Under the pieces are notes generated by a model. The model did no database searches. It saw only the letters and a program-made list of their open reading frames with translations, and was not told the origin of the DNA. From Bacteroidales bacterium (GTDB lineage Bacteria; Bacteroidota; Bacteroidia; Bacteroidales; JAFGUD01): a DNA stretch of 32,311 nt. The position numbers were made by a program, and so were the translations under genes. Position 1 is the first letter of the stretch. Each line of letters opens with the position of its first letter. Of the stretch, positions 16,783-23,998 are shown piece after piece. The stretch lies in contig JAFGXO010000068.1 in assembly GCA_016936595.1 (NCBI GenBank), positions 1 through 32,311 on the forward strand, read 5' to 3'.

Positions 16783-17841
16783 ATGATAAATATAAACGCT
16801 GATTACATTAATTTTGATAATACACCTACAACTCCCGATTACTCTAAAATTTTTAGTTCATTATTTAATAATATTGTTGATTTTGAAGCTAATACTTTAA
16901 ACTATCATCAGCCGGCTATTAATACAAAAGTTAAAATTGAAGAAGCAAGAATATCACTTTCTAATTCTTTAAATGTTGCTCCCTCCTCAATTTTTTTCAC
17001 ACCTAATGGTACATATGCCAATAATCTATCTGTCAATAGTTTACCTCAAAATACTTCGTGTCTAATTACTTCGCACTTTGAACACCCTTCGGTTATTTTG
17101 CCTTTAAAAGCAAGAAGTAAACAACTAAATATTCCTCTTTATTTTATAAAAACAGATTTTGATTCTGGAGTTAATCTTGAATTTTTGAAAAATATTTTAG
17201 AACAAAATCCTCACTCTTTTGTGTCATTGTCTCATGTTAATAGATTAACCGGCAGACTATTACCTTTTACAAGAGTGTCAAAAATTTGTCAAAAATTTAG
17301 CTCTACTTTTCATTCTGATATGTCGCATAGCTTTGCAAAATTCAATATCGATTTACAAAAATTAAACGCTGATATAGTTACTGTTTCCGGACATACTTTT
17401 GGTGCACCCAGAGGTGTAGGAATGATTTATTCAAAACCTGAAATAAATTTAAAACCAATTGTTTTAGGTGAAAATAACGAATCTTCAGTTGTTCCGGGTG
17501 CCGAAAATATCAACGCAATAGTCTCTTTTGTTAAAGTTTTTAATTTCTTATTAGAAAAAAATCTTTTTTACAAAAGTGAAGTTTTTGAGCTTAAAAATTA
17601 TTTAAAAGAACGTTTGGATATTTTAGAAATAATGTATAATTCTTCCGGTTTTTCTTATCAACATTTTTCGCCCTATATTTTGAATATTGAATTACCCAAA
17701 GTTATAGATTTTAATAACTTTTTGATAAAGTTAGACCTTAATAACGTTGCAATAGCCGATGGGAGATGTACTATTTCCAATATGTTTAAAAACATAACTG
17801 TTTCTTTTAACCTAACTAATAACAAGCAACAAATACAGTAA
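16783..17841 (+). CDS. NifS/IscS-like class V aminotransferase-fold protein lacking the PLP lysine
   Basis: 352 residues, collinear with cysteine desulfurases. DFEANTLNYHQPA and TPNGTYANNLSV match the N-terminal motifs, and SHFEHPSV keeps the active-site His (H101). VNRLTGRLLP, HSDMSHSFAKFNIDL (D179 kept, the usual Gln replaced by H182) and VVPGAENINAIVSF (compare RPGTEN) follow. The decisive motif reads VSGHTFGAPRGVGMIY where active enzymes have GHK..GPKG(V/I)G: the Schiff-base lysine is Thr (T205, codon ACT at 17395-17397). A Cys (C329) lies in the region of the catalytic Cys loop. The protein ends soon after it, lacking the last helix of 380-400-residue relatives. The frame is intact and the rest well conserved, which argues for a kept pseudoenzyme or a different chemistry rather than decay. 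A weak hairpin follows the stop. Confidence 0.75.
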   Translation: MININADYINFDNTPTTPDYSKIFSSLFNNIVDFEANTLNYHQPAINTKVKIEEARISLSNSLNVAPSSIFFTPNGTYANNLSVNSLPQNTSCLITSHFEHPSVILPLKARSKQLNIPLYFIKTDFDSGVNLEFLKNILEQNPHSFVSLSHVNRLTGRLLPFTRVSKICQKFSSTFHSDMSHSFAKFNIDLQKLNADIVTVSGHTFGAPRGVGMIYSKPEINLKPIVLGENNESSVVPGAENINAIVSFVKVFNFLLEKNLFYKSEVFELKNYLKERLDILEIMYNSSGFSYQHFSPYILNIELPKVIDFNNFLIKLDLNNVAIADGRCTISNMFKNITVSFNLTNNKQQIQ

Positions 17842-17845
17842 TTTG

Positions 17846-17884
17846 TTAAGATTTTAAAAAAAATAGAATCTTAATTTGTTTATT
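17846..17884 (+). terminator. Weak hairpin after the NifS-like gene
   Basis: TTAAGATT (17846-17853) pairs perfectly with AATCTTAA (17867-17874) around a 13-base A-rich loop and runs into a T-rich stretch. The stem is only 8 bp and AT-rich, so termination may be partial. Confidence 0.4.
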
Positions 17885-17941
17885 TCAACTTTTTTTCAAA
17901 TATTTACAAACAAAAATATGCAACTTATAAAATTTTAAACT

Positions 17942-19081
17942 ATGGATTTTAATTTTACCGAAGAACAAATCATGATACGCGACGCCGCTCGCGATTTTGC
18001 ACAACGTGAACTAATTGAAGACGTTATAGAAAGAGATGCAAAAGCTCTTTATCCTACAAAACACGTAAAAAGACTTGCTGAATTAGGCTTTTTAGGTATG
18101 ATGACCAGTGAAAAATACGATGGCGGTGGAATGGATACAATATCCTATGTTTTAGCTATGGAAGAAATTTCAAAAGTTGATTCGTCGGTTTCTGTTATAA
18201 TGTCAGTTTGTAACTCATTAGTTAACTGGGGTTTAGAGACATTTGCTAACGAAGAGCAAAAAGAAAAATATTTAAAACCTCTTGCACGAGGCGAAAAAAT
18301 TGGAGCATTTTTACTTTCTGAACCTGAAGCTGGTTCTGATGCTACTAAACAACATACGCTTGCCGTTGATAAAGGCGATTATTATTTATTAAATGGAACA
18401 AAAAATTGGATAACAAACGGCGATTCTGCTCATACTTATCTTGTTATAGCACACACTCACCCCGATAAAGGACATCGTGGCATTAACGCTTTTATTGTTG
18501 ATAAAGACACCCCAGGTATCACAGTTGGTCCTCACGAAGACAAAATGGGAATGCGTAGTTCTGATACTCACTCGGTTATGTTTAATGATGTTAAAGTGCC
18601 TAAAGAAAATCGTATTGGCGAAGATGGATTTGGTTTTAAATTTGCCATGAAAACTCTTGATGGCGGACGTATTGGTATTGCTGCTCAAGCTCTTGGAATT
18701 GCTTCGGGAGCTATGGAAAGAGCTATTGCATACTCTAAAGAACGTAAAGCTTTCGGAAAACCTATCGCTGAACATCAATCGGTTGCTTTTAAAATTGCCG
18801 ATATGGCTGTTAAAATCGAAAACGCTCGTAATCTTATTCTTAAAGCTGCATGGTTAAAAGACCAACACGAACCTTATGGTTATGCTAGTGCTTTAGCTAA
18901 ATATTACGCTGCCGAAATTGCTATGGAAGTTACCACCGAAGCTGTTCAAATTTTAGGTGGTTACGGTTACACAAAAGAATATCACGTTGAAAGACTTATG
19001 CGTGAGGCTAAATTAACTCAAATTTATGAGGGAACTTCTGAAATTCAACAAATAGTTATTTCCAGAACCCTTTTACGTTAA
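17942..19081 (+). CDS. Acyl-CoA dehydrogenase (short-chain/butyryl-CoA type)
   Basis: 379 residues, the normal length for soluble tetrameric FAD acyl-CoA dehydrogenases. Seen are LGFLGMMTSEKYDGGGMD, the FAD/substrate segment LLSEPEAGSDA, NGTKNWITNG, DKMGMRSSDTHSV, the R-rich SKERKAFGKPI, LGGYGYTKEYHVERLMR, and the catalytic base Glu in QIYEGTSEIQ (E363). It interconverts acyl-CoA and trans-2-enoyl-CoA. With etfB and etfA downstream it passes electrons to or from ETF, either in beta-oxidation or as butyryl-CoA dehydrogenase in fermentation. Position of the base and overall similarity favour the short-chain group; chain length is inference. etfB begins 108 bp after the stop, across a short heptamer repeat. 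Confidence 0.93.
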   Translation: MDFNFTEEQIMIRDAARDFAQRELIEDVIERDAKALYPTKHVKRLAELGFLGMMTSEKYDGGGMDTISYVLAMEEISKVDSSVSVIMSVCNSLVNWGLETFANEEQKEKYLKPLARGEKIGAFLLSEPEAGSDATKQHTLAVDKGDYYLLNGTKNWITNGDSAHTYLVIAHTHPDKGHRGINAFIVDKDTPGITVGPHEDKMGMRSSDTHSVMFNDVKVPKENRIGEDGFGFKFAMKTLDGGRIGIAAQALGIASGAMERAIAYSKERKAFGKPIAEHQSVAFKIADMAVKIENARNLILKAAWLKDQHEPYGYASALAKYYAAEIAMEVTTEAVQILGGYGYTKEYHVERLMREAKLTQIYEGTSEIQQIVISRTLLR

Positions 19082-19118
19082 AAATTGAAAGTTGAAAAGT
19101 TTGGAAATAGAAAACCCT

Positions 19119-19146
19119 GCAACCCGCAACCTGCAACTTGCAACTC
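19119..19146. repeat. Heptamer tandem repeat GCAACYY (4 copies)
   Basis: Four consecutive units GCAACCC, GCAACCT, GCAACTT and GCAACTC lie between the acyl-CoA dehydrogenase gene and etfB. They are GC-richer than the surroundings and non-coding. Similar 'gcaacc(c/t)' runs occur between genes in Bacteroidota genomes as I recall; the function is unknown. Confidence 0.8.
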
Positions 19147-19189
19147 AACAAACTGAAAAAAATATAAAAACAAAAAAATTATTAAATAA

Positions 19190-19930
19190 ATGAAGATTTT
19201 AGTATGTATAAGCGTTGTGCCCGATACTACAACAAAAGTAAAATTCATTGACGGAAAAGAATTTGATAAAGCCGGAGTTCAATGGATAATTAATCCCTGG
19301 GACGAATTAGCTTTAACACGTGCTCTTGAATTAAAAGAAGCATCTGCCGGTAAAATTGAAAAAATTACAGTAGTAAATGTTGGTGCTGTAGAAGCCGAAG
19401 CTACAATAAGAAAAGCCCTTGCAATGGGTGCCGACGAAGCTATAAGAATTAATACAACAGCAAAAGATACTTTTTCTGTTGCCGGCGAAATTTCTGAAGC
19501 AATTAAAGATCAAGGTTTTGATGTGATTTTTTCAGGAATAGAAAGCAGCGATTTTAATGGAGTAGGAGTTGGCGGAATGATTGCCGAAATCCTTGACATA
19601 CAATCTGTTTCTGCTGTATCCGGAATTGATTTTGCTGATGACGTTTTTAAGGTAAAAAGAGATATTGACGGCGGTTTTGAAATGTTGGAAGTTAAAGCTC
19701 CTTTTGTTGCTACAGTACAAAAAGGTATTGCTATTGATCCTCGTATTCCAAATATGAGAGGTATTATGATGGCTAAAAAGAAACCTTTAAATGTTGTTGA
19801 ATCTGCTAATTGCGAACCTCTTTCTGAATACGTTCAGTATGAAATGCCGAAGCCTAAACCTCCGGTAAAATTGGTTGAAAATGCAGCCGAATTAGTTAAC
19901 GTACTACATAACGAAGCTAAAATGCTTTAA
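19190..19930 (+). CDS. etfB: Electron transfer flavoprotein subunit beta
   Basis: 246 residues, one ETF alpha/beta nucleotide-binding domain. MKILVCISVVPDTT (P11-T14), INPWDELALTRALELKE (34-50), the Ala/Gly-rich AMADEA-like segment ALAMGADEAIRI, FSGIESSDFNGVGVGG (an ETF nucleotide-binding loop) and the C-terminal IPNMRGIMMAKKKPL are all present. It forms a heterodimer with EtfA and carries electrons from the neighbouring acyl-CoA dehydrogenase. The VPDTT and NP.D motifs are closer to those I recall from anaerobe, bifurcation-type EtfB than to the housekeeping mitochondrial type, but the second flavin site cannot be proved by eye. etfA starts 42 bp downstream. Confidence 0.93.
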   Translation: MKILVCISVVPDTTTKVKFIDGKEFDKAGVQWIINPWDELALTRALELKEASAGKIEKITVVNVGAVEAEATIRKALAMGADEAIRINTTAKDTFSVAGEISEAIKDQGFDVIFSGIESSDFNGVGVGGMIAEILDIQSVSAVSGIDFADDVFKVKRDIDGGFEMLEVKAPFVATVQKGIAIDPRIPNMRGIMMAKKKPLNVVESANCEPLSEYVQYEMPKPKPPVKLVENAAELVNVLHNEAKML

Positions 19931-19972
19931 TAGTAATTGATTATTCTGTAATTTAAAATTAACAATTATTTT

Positions 19973-20932
19973 ATGATACTTATATACACACAAAACTGGG
20001 ACGGAAAATTCAAAAAACTCAGTTACGAATTAGTTTCCTATGGTGCAGCAATTGCCAAACAAATGAATACCGAAGTAGTTGCATTATCAATAGGCAACGT
20101 TGCCAACAACGAGTTACAAAGTTTGGGTAAGTACGGAGCAAGTAAAGTTGTTTCTGTAAATGATCCTAATTTATCCGTTGTTGATAATAAAATATATGCA
20201 AAAACAATTTCTGAGGCTGTAAATAAATATAATGCCAAAGTGATTTTATTTGCAAATAATAACGAAGGAAAAGCAATTGCTCCTCGCATTTCTGCAAAAT
20301 TTAAAGCTGCTTTAATTACAGGAGTTGGAAAATTGCCAAAATCTGTTGAACCTTTTGTTATTTGCAAAAAAGTTTATACCGGAAAAGCTTCTGTTGACGT
20401 TAAAGTTAATAGCGATATAAAAGTATTAACTTTATTTCAAAATTCTTTTGGGGTTGTTGAAGCTCCGGTTGATGCTGAAATTGAAACATTAGAGCTTACT
20501 ATTGACACTCCGACAATAAAAGTAATTGAACAAAGTAAATCTACAGGTAAAGTTCTTTTAAATGATGCCGAAATTGTTGTTTCGGGTGGACGCGGAATGA
20601 AAAGTGGTGATAATTGGGCTGGTATTGAGCAACTTGCCGAAATCTTGAACGGTGGAACTGCTTGTTCTCGTCCGGTTTCAGACGAAGGTTGGCGTCCTCA
20701 TGGCGAACACGTGGGACAAACCGGTAAAATTATTGCTCCAAATGTGTATTTCGCTCTTGGAATTTCGGGAGCCATTCAGCATTTAGGTGGAGTTAGTAAT
20801 TCTAAATGTATTGTAGCAATAAACACCGATAAAGAAGCTCCAATTTTTGAAGCCGCCGATTACGGTATTATTGGTGATGTTCATAAAATTTTACCTGAAC
20901 TTATTGAAGAAGTAAAAAAGCTTAAAAGTTAA
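19973..20932 (+). CDS. etfA: Electron transfer flavoprotein subunit alpha
   Basis: 319 residues. The N-terminal ETF domain is followed by the C-terminal FAD domain with GGRGMKSGDNW (from 205), CSRPVSDEGWRPHGEHVGQTGK (GQTGK at 248-252), YFALGISGAIQHLGG, and NTDKEAPIFEAADYGIIGD. These are the standard FAD contacts. There is no N-terminal ferredoxin extension. It is the last gene of the acyl-CoA dehydrogenase/ETF cluster and is closed by the terminator at 20959-20985. The protein reads complete, and its FAD-binding residues look intact. Confidence 0.95.
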   Translation: MILIYTQNWDGKFKKLSYELVSYGAAIAKQMNTEVVALSIGNVANNELQSLGKYGASKVVSVNDPNLSVVDNKIYAKTISEAVNKYNAKVILFANNNEGKAIAPRISAKFKAALITGVGKLPKSVEPFVICKKVYTGKASVDVKVNSDIKVLTLFQNSFGVVEAPVDAEIETLELTIDTPTIKVIEQSKSTGKVLLNDAEIVVSGGRGMKSGDNWAGIEQLAEILNGGTACSRPVSDEGWRPHGEHVGQTGKIIAPNVYFALGISGAIQHLGGVSNSKCIVAINTDKEAPIFEAADYGIIGDVHKILPELIEEVKKLKS

Positions 20933-20958
20933 TAATATTACTTTTTAATAACATTAAG

Positions 20959-20985
20959 CCGTTCCAACAAGGAACGGTTTTTTTT
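20959..20985 (+). terminator. Rho-independent terminator of etfA
   Basis: CCGTTCC (20959-20965), loop AACAA, GGAACGG (20971-20977), then eight T. The stem is GC-rich for this genome and lies 26 bp after the etfA stop. It closes the acyl-CoA dehydrogenase/ETF transcription unit. Confidence 0.92.
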
Positions 20986-21444
20986 GTGCCTAATCGTTAA
21001 AAGCCTCCCAAAATTCTGTAACAAAATGGCAGTATCTTTCTAAATACTAAAAAGCATTAAAACCAAACCTGCAATTAGTTTTTCTTTCACCTATGTGTTA
21101 TCTCTCTCTAAGGCAAATTGATTAGATATAAGTTGAAAGCTTGCTATTAGTATTAGACTGAAGAAAATTCTAAAGAATACTTAAAATAATTACCGTTAAG
21201 GAAGAATTTTTGTAATGTTGCTGTGCGTGTAGTAGGTGTAAATATTTGTCAATTAGGTTATTATTGTCTGAAATCAAAAATATGTAATTGGCAATAAAAA
21301 AACTTATCGTTAATTTACGATAACCCAACTAATTTATTTATCCTTGCAGTTTGAAAATGAGTATATCAAAAAAAAAAAAATTGAACTCAAAAAAAATATT
21401 TTTTTGTTACCAAATTAATTCTGTTCCATTGAAAAAAATTGTAA
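20986..21444. other. Non-coding or decayed stretch
   Basis: No gene of credible length on either strand. It contains a hairpin, TTATCGT (21304-21310) pairing with ACGATAA (21317-21323), followed by CCCAACT; the ten bases CGATAACCCA also occur at the end of the tandem repeat at the window start (81-90). The stretch leads into two broken genes and is probably part of the same decayed region. Confidence 0.6.
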
Positions 21445-21753
21445 ACAGACGAAAAAAAAAATGAAGCAAATACAAACAATGAAGAAATACAGTTATTGAC
21501 TCAATTTGCTAAGACTCTGGGACATCCAACTCGTATAGAAATTCTTAATCTTTTAGAAAATCGTTCTTGTTGTTTTACGGGTGATTTGGTAGAGGTATTA
21601 CCAATATCGTAATCTGCTGTTTCTCAACACCTTAAAGAATTAAAAGATGCTGGATTAATTAATGGCGAAGTAAATCCTCCACGTGTTAAATATTGTATAA
21701 ATCAAAAAAAATTGGCAATTGCAAAAGATTTATTTGCTGATTTTTTTAAGTAA
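21445..21753 (+). pseudogene. Broken ArsR-family transcriptional regulator
   Basis: Reading the frame that starts at 21445 gives a clear ArsR-type winged helix: QFAKTLGHPTRIEILNLLE, CCFTGDLVEVLPIS, then an in-frame TAA (21610-21612), then [26 protein letters not shown] and a normal stop at 21751-21753. The stop falls where relatives usually have Gln (CAA to TAA) at the start of the recognition helix. There is also no ATG in this frame; the ATGs at 21461 and 21479 are out of frame. At least two lesions make it non-functional unless recoding occurs. It is followed by a broken TauE/SafE permease, a pairing known for intact genes. Confidence 0.85.
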
Positions 21754-21804
21754 AAAAATTTGGTCTTAATAATCGTTTATTTGCGATTGACTATAATTAT
21801 AAAA

Positions 21805-22243
21805 ATGGATTTTTTAATTTTTTTAATATCATTTGTTGCTGCTTTTATTTTTTCGCTTGGCGGCGTTGGTGCTGCAATAATATTAATACCAATTCTTGTA
21901 GCATTCGGAATACCAATAATTGTTGCAAAACCGGTTGGCTTATTTTAGAATACTGTAAGTTTATTTGGGGCAAGTATTAACAACATAAAAAACAAAAGAT
22001 TAGATTTTTAAATAGGCATTCCTTTAATTATTTCATCTTTTTTTTGCAATTGTGGGGGCTTATATTTCAAAGTTCATTCCCAACCGAATAATATTGTTTT
22101 TATTTATTGGATTTTTGTTGTTTTCGGGTTTTATGTTTTTGTTTCATTACAAAAAAGAACAAAATGAATATACCCAAGCAATACCATATTTAAAATTAAC
22201 TTTAATGTGTATTATGCTAGTCATTTTTTTGTGTGTGATGTAG
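21805..22243 (+). pseudogene. Broken sulfite exporter TauE/SafE-family permease
   Basis: The N-terminal part reads FLISFVAAFIFSLGGVGAAI and ILVAFGIPIIVAKPVGLF, typical of TauE/SafE. A TAG follows at 21946-21948, then NTVSLFGASINNIKNKRLDF, a TAA at 22009-22011, and IGIPLIIS. A one-base frameshift in the T-run at 22038-22045 moves the frame, where IVGAYISKFIPNRIILFLF and FLLFSGFMFLFHYKK continue. The C-terminal half of the usual 250-residue protein is missing. Two stops, a frameshift and a truncation show advanced decay. The family exports sulfite or related organosulfur anions. The ArsR-type remnant just upstream probably regulated it. Confidence 0.82.
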
Positions 22244-22815
22244 TTTATAAAATTGTTAGTATTTTAATTTCCAACCAAATTTTTGTTTATTTATATAATT
22301 TATTAATAAAATTAGGAGTGTTTGCTTTATTGTTTTAGTTTCATTTTTGAGAATAAGATAGTTAAAACCATTTTGTCATTCTGAATCAAATGTAGAATCT
22401 CTACTTAAATTGGTTGTAGTTGCTTCGCAGTTCTTAGTTTGCTCTTTGAATTACAAAACAGGGATTGTAATTCACAATTGCTGATAAAAAACAATTGTTC
22501 CTAAGTAAATACATCTGCGAAAAATAAAGCTTTCTCGGATTATTTATATTGTCTTTTATCAAAAATAATTTTCACAAACTATTAATATAATTTTATCACT
22601 AATTTAAAAGTAGTCTTAAGGATATGAACTGAGCTAAATTTTCCTTATTTTTGCTGAAAATACTTTATTTACAAAAGCGTCTTAAATAAATTTTGATAAA
22701 AATTGTAAAACTATAATTTTATAGGTTTATAAATCTTGTTTTAAAAAAAGGGGAGTTTTTTTTTGTGTTAATCGTTTAAAATTCAAATATTAATGTTTTT
22801 TTAGGGAGTAAAATT
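22244..22815. other. Gene-free stretch before the ATP-grasp gene
   Basis: About 570 bp without a credible reading frame. Around 22375-22402 it holds a segment of the form TCATTCTGAATC...TAGAATCTC, which resembles a dispersed intergenic element common in Bacteroidota assemblies as I recall; only one copy is visible here. The last 100 bp is AT-rich and presumably holds the promoter for the gene at 22816, but I see no clear TAnnTTTG box. GGGAG at 22804-22808 could serve as a ribosome binding site for the ATG at 22816. Confidence 0.5.
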
Positions 22816-23988
22816 ATGATATTGTTAGATGGTCCTTATGTGTCTGATTTTTTGAAAGATACAATTGAAAAAAATAAAATTCAAGTTGTTAAAACTGATT
22901 TTTCTACAAGTGTTTTAAAAGATAAAAATGTGAATTTTATATCTGAAAATGACGCAATCGAAATATTTAGAACAAATCCAGATCCTTTGCTTTATACAAA
23001 TTCCGAAAATTCAATTAGTTGGATAGAGCGGAATCTATCGTTTTCTGATTTGCCTAAAAAAATTAATTATTTTAAAGATAAAGTTAAGTTTAGAGAGTTG
23101 TTAAAACCTATTTTTCCTGATTTTTTCTTTCAAAAAGTTTCTTTTGATAAAATTGATGATTTTGATATAACTAATTGTCGTTTCCCTTTTATTTTAAAAC
23201 CAGCCGTCGGTTTTTTTAGCATTGGTGTTTATAGAGTTGATTTTGCTGATGAATGGCCTAAAACCGTTGCAAATATAAAGGCCGAAATTTATCAAACACG
23301 AAATGATTATCCTCCCGAAGTTGTTAATGCCGCTGAACTAATAATTGAACAATTAATTGAAGGAGAAGAGTATGCTTTTGACTGTTATTTCAACAAAAAC
23401 GGAAAACCTGTTTTATTTGGCGTTTTGCACCATGTTTTTTCTTCCGGCAAAGATGTAAGTGATAGAATTTACAGTTCATCAAAGGAAATTATTTTGAACT
23501 TAAAAGATAAAATTGAAGCCTTTTTGCTGAAAATAAGCGAATTAGCCGATTTGAAAAATATGCCTTTACATATTGAAATTAGAGTAGGAATGGACGGAGT
23601 AATTCGCCCTATAGAGGTTAACCCATTACGCTTTGGGGGATTATGCACAACCGCTGATTTAACGTGGTTTTCGTACGGTTTTAATCCTTATTTGTACTTT
23701 TTTAATCAACAAAAACCTAATTGGTTCAAAATTCTGGAAAACAAAGATGATTTAATTTACAGTTTAATACTTTTAGATAATAATTCGGGAATAGCTGCTG
23801 ATGAAATTAAATTATTTGATTACGAAAAAATTCTTGCTGATTTTCAAAATCCACTTCATTTGCGTAAAGTTGATTTTAATATTCTTCATATTTTTGGATT
23901 TTTATTTACTGAAACAAAAAAAGATAACATTAAAGAATTATCTGATATTTTGTATTCTGATTTAAGAAAATATATTATTATAAAGTAA
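22816..23988 (+). CDS. ATP-grasp domain ligase, substrate unknown
   Basis: 390 residues, soluble. The N-terminal 90 residues form an alpha/beta pre-ATP-grasp region. The ATP-grasp fold shows FPFILKPAVGFFSIGVYRV (K128), ELIIEQLIEGEEYAFDCYF (E178-E184), HIEIRVG (E254) and PIEVNPLRFGGLCTTADL (E267, N269, R272), the nucleotide and Mg contacts of the family. These enzymes form an acyl phosphate and join a carboxylate to an amine or thiol. Substrate cannot be read; it could build a peptide-like or amino-acid-derived product. It starts at an ATG preceded by GGGAG, one of the few Shine-Dalgarno-like sites here. The histidine kinase starts 10 bp after its stop, so enzyme and two-component system are probably one operon. 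Confidence 0.8.
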   Translation: MILLDGPYVSDFLKDTIEKNKIQVVKTDFSTSVLKDKNVNFISENDAIEIFRTNPDPLLYTNSENSISWIERNLSFSDLPKKINYFKDKVKFRELLKPIFPDFFFQKVSFDKIDDFDITNCRFPFILKPAVGFFSIGVYRVDFADEWPKTVANIKAEIYQTRNDYPPEVVNAAELIIEQLIEGEEYAFDCYFNKNGKPVLFGVLHHVFSSGKDVSDRIYSSSKEIILNLKDKIEAFLLKISELADLKNMPLHIEIRVGMDGVIRPIEVNPLRFGGLCTTADLTWFSYGFNPYLYFFNQQKPNWFKILENKDDLIYSLILLDNNSGIAADEIKLFDYEKILADFQNPLHLRKVDFNILHIFGFLFTETKKDNIKELSDILYSDLRKYIIIK

Positions 23989-23998
23989 AATTTCCAAA

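Noticed and set aside
18389-18778. 129-codon minus-strand frame inside the acyl-CoA dehydrogenase gene
   Set aside because: Despite its length it is antisense to conserved catalytic sequence, is Ser/Asn/Phe-rich as expected of antisense frames, and has no promoter.
20038-20367. 109-codon minus-strand frame inside etfA
   Set aside because: Antisense to a well-conserved gene, no recognisable domain; explained by codon bias of etfA.
21760-21804. Extra N-terminal 15 codons before the TauE/SafE-like pseudogene
   Set aside because: The permease pattern begins at the ATG at 21805; the preceding residues do not resemble the family.
22375-22402. Dispersed REP-like element (TCATTCTGAATC...AGAATCTC)
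   Set aside because: Only one copy is present in this window and the resemblance rests on memory; not enough to list as a repeat.
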